Below are positions 36,453 through 47,695 of a stretch of DNA of 64,000 nt, piece after piece. Source of the DNA: Bigelowiella natans CCMP2755 (taxonomy: Eukaryota > Cercozoa > Chlorarachniophyceae); contig ADNK01001960.1 in NCBI GenBank assembly GCA_000320545.1, positions 70,001 to 134,000 on the forward strand, read 5' to 3'. How positions within the stretch are numbered: the first letter of the stretch is position 1; each line of letters opens with the position of its first letter. Both the position numbers and the translations under genes were made by a program. Below the pieces are notes generated by a model, which did not search any database, was not told where the DNA came from, and saw nothing but the letters and a program-made list of their open reading frames with translations.

Positions 36453-37155
36453 GTTCCGACGTCGTTCCTGTAGGGTGGGGGAGTTCGGATGAATGGCCCA
36501 GAAACTTGCTGCTGATTTTCAGTCAATTGGATAGAAGTTTTCGGCTTATAAAACTACCACGTTTTTATTCCACACTCTGCTTGCGACAAAGCCGTAGATC
36601 TTCAATCATCAAGATTTCTGGTTCAATTTGATGCTAAAATGTACGATGTTTTGTGGTCGGGACCAACTCTACCGGATCACTGGAGACTGAACTGTCAGGA
36701 CTTTGAGACACAGATGTTTGTGGTATAATAATACGTTCCGAATTGTAAGATCCGCGGTAGAATCAGTTTCTCCGTCTTTCACGGCACGCATGCAAACATC
36801 CTATAATATGCGGCGAATATCTGAATATTTTTCACTGCCGCAGGGCACCGAAGCAGCCGAGTGGAGCCCGGAGAGTCAGAGAGAGTCAGGTGCTCCCCGC
36901 AACGTGGTCTTTGCTACCGCTTACACACCTGCATCTCAGTTTCTAGGGGAGGGCGGGGTTGGATTGCGGATGTAGAATTTTTATGTTGCAAGCCTCCTCC
37001 TCCTCCTTCTCCTTATATTAGATATACTGTCAGGCATTCAACACTGCATGCCCCCCCCGAGTAACTGTTCCATACCCCTAGAAGCAAGTAGGCCGCCTAC
37101 TACTACGACTACCACCACCACCACCACTACTACCACATAATAGCGTCACTGCAGG
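36453..37155. other. divergent intergenic region, no gene seen
   Basis: Between the small membrane protein (minus) and the acidic protein (plus). It contains a short CAC/CTA run at about 37098-37136. It should hold both promoters and possibly a leader exon, because an AG precedes the start codon at 37156. Confidence 0.4.
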
Positions 37156-37257
37156 ATGGTCAACGAAGATGGTAAGATCGATGGAAAGCAGCAGCAGCAG
37201 CAGCAACAACAAAAGCAAGACGAACAGTCCAAACAGAATGAGGATGGTGATGATAGC

Positions 37258-37292
<35 letters not shown>

Positions 37293-38080
37293 GAGCGGGG
37301 GGAACAACGGCAAGAATGGAGAAACGGCTCAGCAGCAACCGGATACAAAGGGTGAAGAAAGAAATGATGACGATGGCAAAGGTCACTAGCTTTTTATCTA
37401 AAAAAGTTCTAAATTAACGAATATTTCTTACTGGCATTGGGAGAGATTATGTGTGCTGTTTCTCCCGTATTTGGCGTATTTTTCAAAGATGGTAACGGGG
37501 ATATTGCTGCCGAGAGCTATGATGATACACTGACAAGCGGTGTTGAGCCGAGATATGGGGACCTTTCAGGTTGTTGCGAAAATTTAAATCATTACGGGGG
37601 AGGGGGTTCATGCTTGTTTTTGTGTCGATGCCTCCGCTTCGAATGATGCAATAACTCGAAGTTTCTTATCTTCTGTCGCAATATGTACTCGTTGTCGTAT
37701 TTGATGTGTGATATTCTCCGGCCACAGGTTCTGAAAGCGGAGAGGAAGACGATGAAGAGGAATCGGAATCGGAAGAGGAAGAAGACATAGAAGAAATCGA
37801 TTATGCAGAGATTATGAAATCAGGAAAGTCCCTTCTAGACACTCTCCTCCCTGGGGGCAAAAAGAAGAAGAAGAAAGCTCATAAGGACAACTATATCCGA
37901 GAGCTGCACCTCACCGGAGATCTCGCTAAGGACCATGCTACGCTCACAGCTCTTATGAAAACCCGGAACTCAAACGATGGTGGGGGCGATGATGGAGACG
38001 ATGATGGAGACAATGATGGAAACGACGATGGAGACAACGATGGAGACGACGATGACGATTCAGATGATTCAGACGAGTAA
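37156..38080 (+). CDS. acidic low-complexity protein with Gln, Ala, Lys and Asp/Gly runs
   Basis: Not recognised. Three exons join in phase 1: 37156..37381, 37489..37569 and 37728..38080 (219 aa). Low-complexity order: a Gln run (about 37189-37210), an Ala run of ten (about 37261-37290), an acidic Ser/Glu block, a Lys cluster (GGKKKKKKAH), one ordinary helical segment (DNYIRELHLTGDLAKDHATL), and a C-terminal acidic Asp/Gly/Asn minisatellite at about 37978-38065. The composition suggests a nuclear or nucleolar protein. It lies 228 nt upstream of NAF1 in the same orientation. NAF1 proteins often have acidic N-termini, so this could be the missing N-terminal part of NAF1, but no phase-compatible splice was found and the frame ends in TAA. 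Confidence 0.55.
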
Positions 38081-38307
38081 TGACGCACATCATTCACTCA
38101 TATATACTTAAGTGTGCCTTCGAGCCTTGTTTTTTAAAAGTGTACTCAACCCAATAATCTAAAATGCACTTCTTTATATGAAAGTACACATCGTTCTTTA
38201 CTACTACCCTGTTACATCTCGCTGAGTCCCCCCCCCCCCTCTGTTATTGTTTGGAAGAAGCTATAATACCCTCTTTGTTAAATGCCTTTGAGAGCGAGTA
38301 TTCTGGC

Positions 38308-38791
38308 ATGATCTTCTCATTTCACATCAGCGATGACAACAAGGAGGTCGTATCCGAAAAAGAAACTAAAAAGAATGATGGTGGGTCCCGCACACTATGT
38401 ATATATTTATGTACGCCATCCTATCATGAGTGAATGAAGAGTGTCGTATCTTCCTCTCCCAATCAAATCACCTAATAAAAACAACAGCAACAATCTGATA
38501 ATATTAGCATCCAACATATATTAAGTCGCTTGCAAAAGCGATTTCCTGAATGATTCGTCAATTATTAGCCGCAGGAGATTCAGCATCAGTCAAGGAGCAG
38601 CCATTACTGCGCCGTCCTGCAGCTACCTCGAAAGAGGATATGCTTCTTCCCTTAGTCGAGGACTTTGGCCATATCGACGTTCCAAAGAGTGGAAAGCTAT
38701 TAGAGGCGGGGAGTGTTTCTGCCAACGTGGGGACGAGGGTCGTCGTTCAGGGAGCGCTGCAGCAGAACCCACAGGCAATTGACCAAGGTAT

Positions 38792-38829
<38 letters not shown>

Positions 38830-40386
38830 CAACGATTCATGCTCCTTGATGGTGGAAGAGTAGGATTGTCCTGACGACCTCTACGACGACGAAATGACGA
38901 TGATGTTCTACTGCTACTTCTTAGTAGAGTGCTGTTTGCAGATATTCTGTTGTCGTAGTAGAAGGAATTCAAGTCTCCCTCCCTCGCTCTTTCTCTATGA
39001 TACACTTTGAGGTACTATTCTGTTGCTGGAGGATCGAACACCAATCGGCATCATCGACGAGGTGTTTGGGCCTGTGAAAGAGCCTTTCTACGTGCTACGA
39101 TACAACACGGAGGAAGACGTCAACTCGAAGCTTCACGTCGGCAAAAAGGTAGCAAGTAGTAGTAAGTAGCAGGAACGTGTGATGGAGGAGGAGGAGGAGG
39201 AGGAGGAGGAGGAGGAGGCGTATGATTCATTGCGAGCATGCAATCTCCCCCCCCCCCTCCCCCCCCCCTCTCTCTCTTCCTCGCGTATAGAACTCGCGTG
39301 ACTGATATTACGTCGCGCGCATTATCAGGTGTTCTATCTAGGAGAGATGGTCAAGTTTGTGCTCGCTGCAGCGGTAAGACGAAATTCCAACAATGTGCGC
39401 GCGCGCGCACACACTCACACAGAGAGAGGGGGGGGGGGGGGGAGGTGGGTGTGGAGGGTGAAGAGAAATACAGATGTCATCAAATGGTTTTGTTTCTTTC
39501 TATTCTGCTGCATATGGCGCACAGGTGAAGGATAAAGGCACCGACGCCTCCACCATCAATGATCAGGAAGTAACGAACCCCAAGGAGATGGACTTTTCCG
39601 ATGATGAGGAGGAGCGTAGGGTGAAAGCCAGCCTAAGAAGAGGCCAGGCAGCAGCATCAGCAAGATGCAGATGGTGAACGCGCGGAGGGTAAAGAGAACA
39701 ATAACAGCACCAAACGAAAAAGACATAGATCCTCGTGGCAAGGGGGAGGCAATCACAATTACCGCGGTCGCGGCCGTGGCCGTGGCCATGGACGTCGCCA
39801 GCATGGAGGAGGAGGGGGAGGAAGAGGACGATACGCGTCGTATAACCAGTATAATCTTCCTCCGCAAAATCATTTCCCTCCTCCAGCCCTTCATCATCCT
39901 TCTCATCAATATTCTCGTCATCCTTATCAACACGCTCGTCATCAAGGCCATCCTACTCCGCCTCCTCCTCCTCCTCCTCCTTATTTTCATCATAGTAGCT
40001 TTCGTCAGGGGGCTCCCTACCAGGTCACACAGCCACTCTCTTTCCGCCCTTCTCTTGTGTCTTGTTCGTCGTATCTATCTGCGGCATCGCTGACTTTTTA
40101 GGGAAAATGACAAATAGCTGTACTAACTACCACAATTCGTCTCGTTGTTGATAATAAGAGATCCATACTGTCTGTGTCTGATGTGTGTGAACTCTCTTTC
40201 CTTGCAAACTAGGGCAATCCTCGATTCTCACAGCGGCAGCATCAGCAGCATCAGCAGCATCAGCAGCAGTTCAACGGTTTACCTGACACCCACCGTCCGA
40301 GTCCTTTCTACAACAACAACTACGTGCCACCGCCAAACGGCCCTCAACCACACGGCTATCCGTATCACCAAACGCCGCAACAGTAG
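38308..40386 (+). CDS. NAF1: H/ACA snoRNP assembly factor NAF1
   Basis: NAF1 binds the dyskerin/Cbf5 core during H/ACA RNP assembly and is later replaced by GAR1. Exons: 38308..38380, 38575..38787, 39012..39148, 39329..39373, 39525..40023 and 40213..40386, all in phase. The GAR1/NAF1 beta-barrel spans exons 2-4: GSVSANVGTRVVVQG, then ILLLEDRTPIGIIDEVFGPV, EPFYVLRYN and GKKVFYLGEMV. Exon 5 starts with DKGTDAS-x-NDQE and DFSDDEEE, the NAF1 signature. After that the frame must shift: removing 22 nt at 39616-39637 (or 39621-39642) reopens an RGG-box tail (GRGRGRGHGRR) and a His/Pro-rich end that leads cleanly into the last exon. The tail with Pro and Gln runs is normal for NAF1. The start at 38308 is the first workable ATG; the true N-terminus may lie further upstream. 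Confidence 0.9.
39236..39455. repeat. low-complexity C/CT, GC and G runs around NAF1 exon 4
   Basis: C and CT runs lie at about 39244-39278, a GC/CA run at about 39400-39420 and a G run at about 39429-39442. They flank the 45-nt exon 39329..39373, one of the smallest in the window. Confidence 0.8.
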
Positions 40387-41156
40387 CAACAGACTCTCCC
40401 ACCTTTGTGTCGCACCCAACGGCAAGCGGTCGATCCACTTGACGCCCTATCTAGAATGACACTGAACAACGCAGACGAGCGCATTGTTGCCGCACGGTCG
40501 CGTCACTGCTGCTGATGTGCGCATCAGCGCATGCGGCCATGCAGCACTCAGTTCTGTGAGTGTCAAACGCGACATGACATGCCAACTCCCAAGCTAGCAA
40601 GGTGCGTGACATGGACACAGCTAGACAGCGAACATTCCTGCGGAGCAGCAAGCGCACTCATCACATGACCACATGTCACCCAGCTGCTCATGAACGCAGC
40701 GCAGGGCTAACAATTGTGTGCATCCTCAGCTGTCATCACTCAGATTGCCATCATTGCTCATCACGACATGTGTGTGTGTGTGTGTGCGTGCGCTGTCGGC
40801 AAAATGATGCTCGTCCTGCAATGTGAAATGACGGGGAAATTCGATCTGCGACATGTCAAGATGTCGTCTCAGCTCGCATTCGTGCTCTTTACTGCTGCGC
40901 CGGTAGCTGCTGTGACAAGAATGATGTGTGCGCAGAACATACATCAGCGCGACATCTCGATTGAGCATGTCGCGATTCCGAAAAGGAGGCAGCAATTCGA
41001 ACGAATGCCCATCATCCGTCCATCAATCCTTCCATCATCCGCTCATCCGTAGCACGAGATGACCAAATCACTCACAACGGCGGTGTAACAGCAACATGTG
41101 CGTTTTTGGTTCCTCCCCGCGCGCCCACATACACTCTCCACCAACTCATCTGTTTC
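40387..41156. repeat. intergenic island rich in CATGTC/GCATGC words
   Basis: From about 40450 to 41050 the sequence repeats short ACATGTC, CATCA and GCGCAT words and has a TG run at about 40769-40785. No gene is supported. It separates NAF1 from the six-pass membrane protein. Confidence 0.45.
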
Positions 41157-42471
41157 ATGGTGTCCGACACCTTTGTACTCGACATTTGCTTCTCTCTCAG
41201 CTTCTTCCTCCTCGGATGCGTCGCCGTGACCTCGCTCCTCACGGACGGAAGCGCAAAGAAGAACCCTGATAGAATCCAGTGGAAACGAGTGTTCCTGAAG
41301 TAAGTGTTCTGCTCTCGTGAAAGTTAATGCTTTCAAAAGACGTAATGCAGCATAATCGGTGATGGATTTTCCCTGCATCAGATCCATATGGAAAATATTT
41401 TAACTTAAAAAATAAAAATTTTGCAGGCTTTGTGTTGCGCAATGTATATCGGAGACGATCTACCATATTTGCCTCCCTAGAGGGCCCTTAACAGTCCCAT
41501 GGCAAGTCCATGTCTTCTTTGTGCGTTTCCTCTATGTCACCGGATCAGCTCTTGTACTGTCGTTCTTTTACTCGACTTTCAGTGGATACTATCTTTCCAC
41601 AAATCTGGCCAATTCTACGATACCATACCACATGCAGATTGTCTATGTAATTTCTCTTACTTTGATGACTGCAACAAACCTTATCAGTGCAATCGCTATC
41701 ATAGCAACTGATGAAGAGCGGTTCGAATCCATATCTACGGGAGGTTTAGCTCTTACTGTACTGATTCTTACGCCATACATTATATATCTCTGTGTCAGTC
41801 TTCGAAAACTTATCACTGAAATTTACAGTAAATCAACTGAAGATGATAAGGATATCGAGATTGTTAAAGTTGAAATAAAGTCTTCTTACGATCCAAGAGA
41901 TGCATGCTCAGGCAACATCTCGTCAGCAAATGAGAGCAAGGCATTCCCTTCCAAAATTAGTCCGCATTCAGACATAACCGCGATCGAATCAAAGAATGAT
42001 TGTTCCTCATGTCGCAGCAACGTTTTACCTATTAACTCAAAGAAAAAAGGTGACTTTAAGGATTCAACCTGCAGCGCGTCTCCTATGAAAGTAAAGACAA
42101 ATATTCCTTCTGACAACCGCGATGCGTCTGCAAAGAAAAGAAATACTCCAGATTCTAAACAGGCTGCATTTGCCCGAAAAACGAAGTGCAAGTTACTTAC
42201 AACTGCGGTTCTGTTTAGTATCTGCGGTTCGGCCACTATATTTTTCTGTGGTTTATATGCGATAGAGCAAGCTGCAAGTAGCGGATCTTACAGTCAGGAC
42301 AGGCGAAATGGGGTCTACACTGACGAGGAAAGTTTCCCCGCTCGCCCTGACCTTGGATTGGGTGATCTGGTTGTGTTTAGTTTCTACGCTTTTTTCGTGT
42401 GGTTCTCCGGTGGTCCATGGACGTTTTCGCGTTTCAAAACTTGTTATTATTGTAACAATTGTTTCAAGTAA
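41157..42471 (+). CDS. orphan six-pass membrane protein
   Basis: Not recognised. Two exons, 41157..41299 and 41427..42471, join in phase 2 (donor GTAAGT, acceptor TTTTGCAG), giving 395 aa. Predicted hydrophobic segments in order: LDICFSLSFFLLGCVAV (about residues 9-25); HVFFVRFLYVTGSALVLSFF and QIVYVISLTLMTATNLISAI (about residues 70-125); LALTVLILTPYIIYLCVSL; a long Ser/Lys/Asp-rich hydrophilic loop of about 120 residues; then LLTTAVLFSICGSATIFFCG and LVVFSFYAFFVWFSG. The C-terminus ends in a CYYCNNCFK cluster of cysteines. The spacing (four spans, large loop, two spans) does not match a family I can name. Confidence 0.65.
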
Positions 42472-43049
42472 AGGGAAATAGAAATTACCAGCTGTTACAT
42501 TACACAATTCTCTCGATCCTGAAAGAGCGATCTGGTTCGAATTATTCATTTGGACTAGTTGGACGGATAGGCAGGCAGTGTATGGATAATGTTGTGCTAT
42601 GTAACATGTGATAGCATGTAATTTGCGTGACGCTAATCTCGTAGGCCATGCAGACAATATAATAATAGACACACAACAGTATACTATACATACGTTAGCT
42701 CGCGCTAGCTATCCAGTGACCAAGATGCACGCAACAATTTGGCGATCATCACATCATCAGTACAATGACTTGAGAGCAATGCCATGCTAGCATGGATGTC
42801 TACATGTGACAACTTGTGACCATGTGTGCACAATGCGCTAGCAGTCGGTTATCAAGCTAGCAAGCTGCAATACGCCGCGGCCATTTTGCCATGCTAGCAT
42901 GCTTGCATGCATCAAACCGTAGCACGATGCTACTTTGCATGCATAGATGTACCTGCTGCGAAGCTGTGACGGTCTTGTTCTAGAGCTGTGTCATTCTGTG
43001 GACTGTGGACGGTTGCCAATGATGATCTAGATAATATCTGTATTCGCTA

Positions 43050-43094
<45 letters not shown>

Positions 43095-43510
43095 ATTTCA
43101 TTACATCCGTCTCATATATAATCGCTACATCCGTCTCATACATATAATCGCGCTAGGTGTATTACGGTGTTATAATATTTCAAAAGGCGCCTCTAGCGCC
43201 GCGTCGCAGCAAGTATTCATGCGTAGAACTTGACCAATTCTATGCCAGTATACTATATATATAATCAAGTCGTTATAGAAACATAATAATAATTCTGCGT
43301 AACACGAAAGTGCAATTAACTAAGTATGGTGAACTTCAAAATAAATGTGAATCATAATAAGTTACAGCATTGATTGAAAGCCTAGAAAAAAACAAGTGAC
43401 GATTAGTCCCAAAATTTTCGGATCCATCTATCTCAATGTATCAGCACATCGCTAAAACTAGATAATCCGTCGATACAAGCATGGAAACATCACAGTAGCC
43501 ACATCCTGGC
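42472..43510. mobile_element. intergenic island with right ends of the GAGACGG repeat family
   Basis: CATTACATCCGTCTCAT at about 43100-43116 and a second CATCCGTCTCAT about 20 nt on are inverted termini of the family seen at 16.7 and 61.4 kb, next to a TA run (about 43053-43092). The preceding 500 nt is rich in GCATGC and GCTAGC. No matching left end or coding region was found. Confidence 0.55.
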
Positions 43511-45253
43511 CTACAGCTCAGATCCATGAATCCTAATTCGATAGATGCACGTGTAGGCTTCTCCATAGTTAGACTTAACTTTGAAGAGAGTGTGGTTAAA
43601 GGATTTGCCCCCTGCTTTCAAGTTAAACTGTTGCAAGCTACTCTTACCATTGAGGTCATAGGTACCCCTTCCGAGTAGTGTCTTCTCCATATCGTCTGTG
43701 TATTTGCCAGCGTTTGTACCGTAAACTTCAAAATCCTTCGGTGCTGATCCTGTTGAGAGCAAGATCTTCGGTGAAGCATGCTCCAACGAGACTTTATCTG
43801 GAACGATTCTTTTCGATAACCTGATCAGCACGAAGCCATCAGCTCCTTCCATGGACCAACAATTCCCAGGCTCGATTCCAGGCTTCAAAACTTGCGCAGG
43901 AGGATTGCGTGATATTGGTTGACTGCTCTTCAAAAAATTCATGATATTGGTCACGCCTCGTTTCTTTTGTTTATATGTCGGGGAGTGGTCGACAACACGG
44001 CCACGAGTTGCTGCCATAGCATAGTCTACAATTCCCGTACGATCCGCTGCAAACTTCTCAAGGTACTTATTGATCATTAAGTCGAGCGTATCTCCCGCCA
44101 ACTGCTCAGTCCATATTTTCAATTGGCTCATCTGTTCCCCCGCAATAGGCTGGTTAAGTGTCTTCTTAAAATTTTTCACCTCCAGCATGAACTCGCGTTT
44201 CATCTTCTCGAGTTCAGATTGAATTTCCTTCATTTTTTTTTCGGTGTAGTCCTTGGCGTGAGTGTCAACATTGGCCTTTAGCGTCGAGAGTGCGCTTTCC
44301 TGCTTCTCCATTTCGGCTCTGAACTGGTTTTGCTTGGCCTGAAGTTGATCTATTTTCTTGTGTATTTTTTCTGTGTACTCATTCATCCTTTTTTGAACCT
44401 CCTCTTTAATTGCTTTATGAAACTTGGGATTCTTTCGAATCTGTTCCTTTGCGAAGTCCGTGGCCTTCTTTACGACATCCGTGTTGTCGTTACCGAAGTT
44501 TTCGTATTTTTCGTGAAGGTTTTTCATCATTTCGTCCACCTCTGACTTTAACTTCTTTACAGTTCGATCATAGTCGCTTCCCAATGTCTTCATTTTCTGC
44601 TTAATCCTCCCATTTAGCTCTGCTTTCATTTTGCTGAAGTCGATTGCTTCACGGTTGTGCCCTGAAGGCGGCAATTGTAGGATGTAGTAGATTCCAAGGA
44701 GAAGCAGAAGGATGATAGAAATAGAGAAAATATGTTTACGGCGATCAGGCCTGTCCTCTTTTGGGGGCGTGACGGTAATGGTATATGGTGAGGTTGTGTG
44801 CGGCCTAGGAGTCGGAGCAGTGGTTGCAGCAGTAGTGGTCGTATCCCTTCCCTGCCGCACCCTGCGACGAAGACCTGCATGCGCAGCAGAAGATATTGAG
44901 AGATCTTCTTCTTCCTGCTCCTCTTCTTCTACTTCATCTATTCCTTCGAGTCCTTCCTCGTTGCCTTCGTTTGATACATCATCAAAAGATTCGACAAGAT
45001 TAACTCCTTGGATTCCCACGACTTGGCTGTTATCCTCCTGCTGTTCTCTATCCTCAGGAACACTTTCCATCAGAGGGGCCTTCTTAGAGGACTTTCTGCT
45101 GCTTTTACGAGTAGATCTACGCCGTTTTGTTGAGGACGAAGTGCTGCTGCTTCGGCGGCCAGGAGTTTTTCGCTTCCTTTTGGACTGAGCATCGCCCGGC
45201 AATTCCCGCTGCTCTGATGCGGACCTCCTCGAAGATCGTCGCGTTGTCGGCAT
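43511..45253 (-). CDS. SUN-domain inner nuclear membrane protein
   Basis: SUN proteins sit in the inner nuclear membrane and pair with KASH proteins to form LINC bridges. This is a single open exon of 580 aa (ATG at 45253, stop at 43511). Order: a basic Ser/Arg/Lys nucleoplasmic tail with NLS-like clusters (residues 1-60), an acidic segment (about 63-118), one transmembrane helix (HIFSISIILLLLLGIYYIL, 174-192), a long Lys/Glu coiled coil (about 205-385), and a C-terminal SUN domain (about 410-580). The SUN domain contains GNCWSMEGADGFVLIRL, the SAPKDFEVYG segment and the terminal CIYRIRIHG, all family hallmarks. It is intronless among intron-rich neighbours and diverges from HIBADH across about 470 nt. 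Confidence 0.96.
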   Translation of the reverse strand: MPTTRRSSRRSASEQRELPGDAQSKRKRKTPGRRSSSTSSSTKRRRSTRKSSRKSSKKAPLMESVPEDREQQEDNSQVVGIQGVNLVESFDDVSNEGNEEGLEGIDEVEEEEQEEEDLSISSAAHAGLRRRVRQGRDTTTTAATTAPTPRPHTTSPYTITVTPPKEDRPDRRKHIFSISIILLLLLGIYYILQLPPSGHNREAIDFSKMKAELNGRIKQKMKTLGSDYDRTVKKLKSEVDEMMKNLHEKYENFGNDNTDVVKKATDFAKEQIRKNPKFHKAIKEEVQKRMNEYTEKIHKKIDQLQAKQNQFRAEMEKQESALSTLKANVDTHAKDYTEKKMKEIQSELEKMKREFMLEVKNFKKTLNQPIAGEQMSQLKIWTEQLAGDTLDLMINKYLEKFAADRTGIVDYAMAATRGRVVDHSPTYKQKKRGVTNIMNFLKSSQPISRNPPAQVLKPGIEPGNCWSMEGADGFVLIRLSKRIVPDKVSLEHASPKILLSTGSAPKDFEVYGTNAGKYTDDMEKTLLGRGTYDLNGKSSLQQFNLKAGGKSFNHTLFKVKSNYGEAYTCIYRIRIHGSEL

Positions 45254-45719
45254 ACTTAATTACACTCTCTCCTGGAAGCTGGGGGGAAGGGGTCTCTTTT
45301 GAGTATTGATGAGGGGCTGAATGGGAGCGTTAATCTATCGACTTGGGAGGAACTTGCTTTAAGTTTTTGGATTGAAAATGGATCGGAAAATAACCATCTT
45401 GAGAAGTTGATGTTTTGATCCATACTTTCGGCGGGAGAGTCTATCCTCTTTCACCAGTTGGAAGAATTTTCTTGCACTCTCCGTGACTTTCCGCACTAAT
45501 CTTGGCCTGGACGGAGCGTTCGAAAATCGGCGGCACAATCCTATCCCAGTAATCCCCGGTCCTACTTCTTATACCGGTCACTACCGGGTAAGCAAATTCA
45601 TAATCGGCAAGGATTTACTTCTTGCGTCTTGATATATGTGACGACGCATACGAAAAACAGAGAAGACCAACCGACAGCTGGGATTCGGATTTGCAGAAAG
45701 ACGGGAACCAAATTCAAAA
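45254..45719. promoter_or_regulatory. divergent promoter region between SUN and HIBADH genes
   Basis: 466 nt between the two start codons, which point away from each other. It must hold both promoters. No named element was recognised. Confidence 0.5.
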
Positions 45720-46979
45720 ATGGTGCCCTGTCGGCTCCGCGTTCCGTCCGCTTCCCAGCTAAGAGCTCGACCACTACTACATGGCGTTCGCAGATTCAGC
45801 ACGGCACACAATATATGCGCGCCAGGACGAACAAAGGTTACTTAAATGCCGAGAGCTTGGTGTTGACGATATTTTGCTGATACTTTTCCCACTCGTGTTC
45901 TTCTTCTTCTTCTTCTTCTTCTTCTTCTTCTTCAGGTTGGATGGATTGGAAGCGGAGTGATGGGGAAAAGCATGGTAGCCATATTAGTAGCAGGTGTATA
46001 CTAGGGTTTGGCTTCTGTATGTATCGATATTGAATAAAGCAGGGGCGCATCTATTGGTTGACTCTCAGCCCAACCGCAAAAAGAGTAATTCTTATCATTC
46101 ATCTAGGTTTCTCATATAATGAATGCGGGCTACGAAACTTCGGTAACACCTGGCAAAGCGAAGAAAACCGCGGAATATATCTTTCTTCCAGAATAAATTT
46201 TCTTCCGAAAACATTGTCACGGTTGATTCTCTCTCTGTTGCAGGTATACTCTCGAACGCTGTCAAAATGCGAGCCTCTCCGGGTGAGATGACATGACCGG
46301 CAATCTGAAGGCTTCTGATTATATAAAAAATGTATCACACATGGCTAAATACAAACCTAGCAAACAAGGAGGAAGTGATGAGAGGACTACTTAAGTGTTT
46401 CCTAGTAATAAGCGTGTTCTTCATTGGCCGTGGATTTGTTTTCTCTACTACGAAGCTTATAGCATTATTGTTCGAGTTGGGGGTGCCTCAGACAAGCGAC
46501 TACTGTTATTTAGATTTTATATTGGGCGTTGGATGATCGAAAATAATAACTCAACGCCTATTGTAGGATCTAGGAGCTGCTGTGAGGGATACACCCAGGG
46601 AAGTTGCTGAGAATTCCGACGTCGTCTTTCTAATCGTCGGGTAATAATAGATACGTAAATGATAAAATATAAATGCGAAGCACATTAAATTCAAGTTTAC
46701 CATTATTTCGATGTTATAAAACCAATAGAATCTTTATCTTACCCTTTTTATCACTTCATACCATGTACCAAAGATACACAGCATGTGTTTGTATTTTAAC
46801 AAAATCTTCATACTACATGTGTTGCGCTCACATGTTTGTATGTTTGTGTGTGTTTGTGTGCTTGGCTGAAATAGATACCCAACGGATGTTAAATCTTGTA
46901 TTTTGGGGGAGGATGGTGTCCTCGAAGGTCAGTATCGCTCAATCAGACGAATCTTCACCTAAAAGAACTTTTGGCTCCC

Positions 46980-47026
<47 letters not shown>

Positions 47027-47042
47027 ATACATATTATATATG

Positions 47043-47087
<45 letters not shown>

Positions 47088-47663
47088 TATGTGTACACAT
47101 ACACACACACAAACTTCCGCACAACAATCGTTCAAAAACGCAACATATGTATATATATGTTTATATAAATATGTTGATATATGTGTATGTGTATGTGTGC
47201 GTGTGCGTGTGTACGTACTACCCAGGAATAAAGGAGGGCGGAATCATCACGGATATGACTACTTCTGACCCGGCATTGGCAGTGGAGATGGCTAAAATAT
47301 GCAAGGAAACGAAGAACGTATCACTAATAGACGCCCCCGTCAGCGGTGGGGACTTAGGCGCGAAGGTCGCCTCCCAACATTTACACGTCTTTTGAAAAAA
47401 ATACAGAGGACTCTAACATCATCGATTGTTTGCTTGAAGAAGACACGCACAATCATAGACTTGAGGAAATCACGATAATTCCTTCCCCTGCCACAACAGA
47501 ACGCAGCGCTGACGATCATGGTAGGAGGTGAGGACTCGGCGGTGGGATCCGTTGAGCCTCTGCTGAAAACGATGGGAAAGACGATTGAACACATGGGTAG
47601 GCAGTATACTTGATTGTGAGCAAATATGATATATGTATGTATGTATGTATGTATGTATATATG

Positions 47664-47695
<32 letters not shown>

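Noticed and set aside
36703-36975. 90-codon plus-strand frame before the acidic gene
   Set aside because: No splice or domain support.
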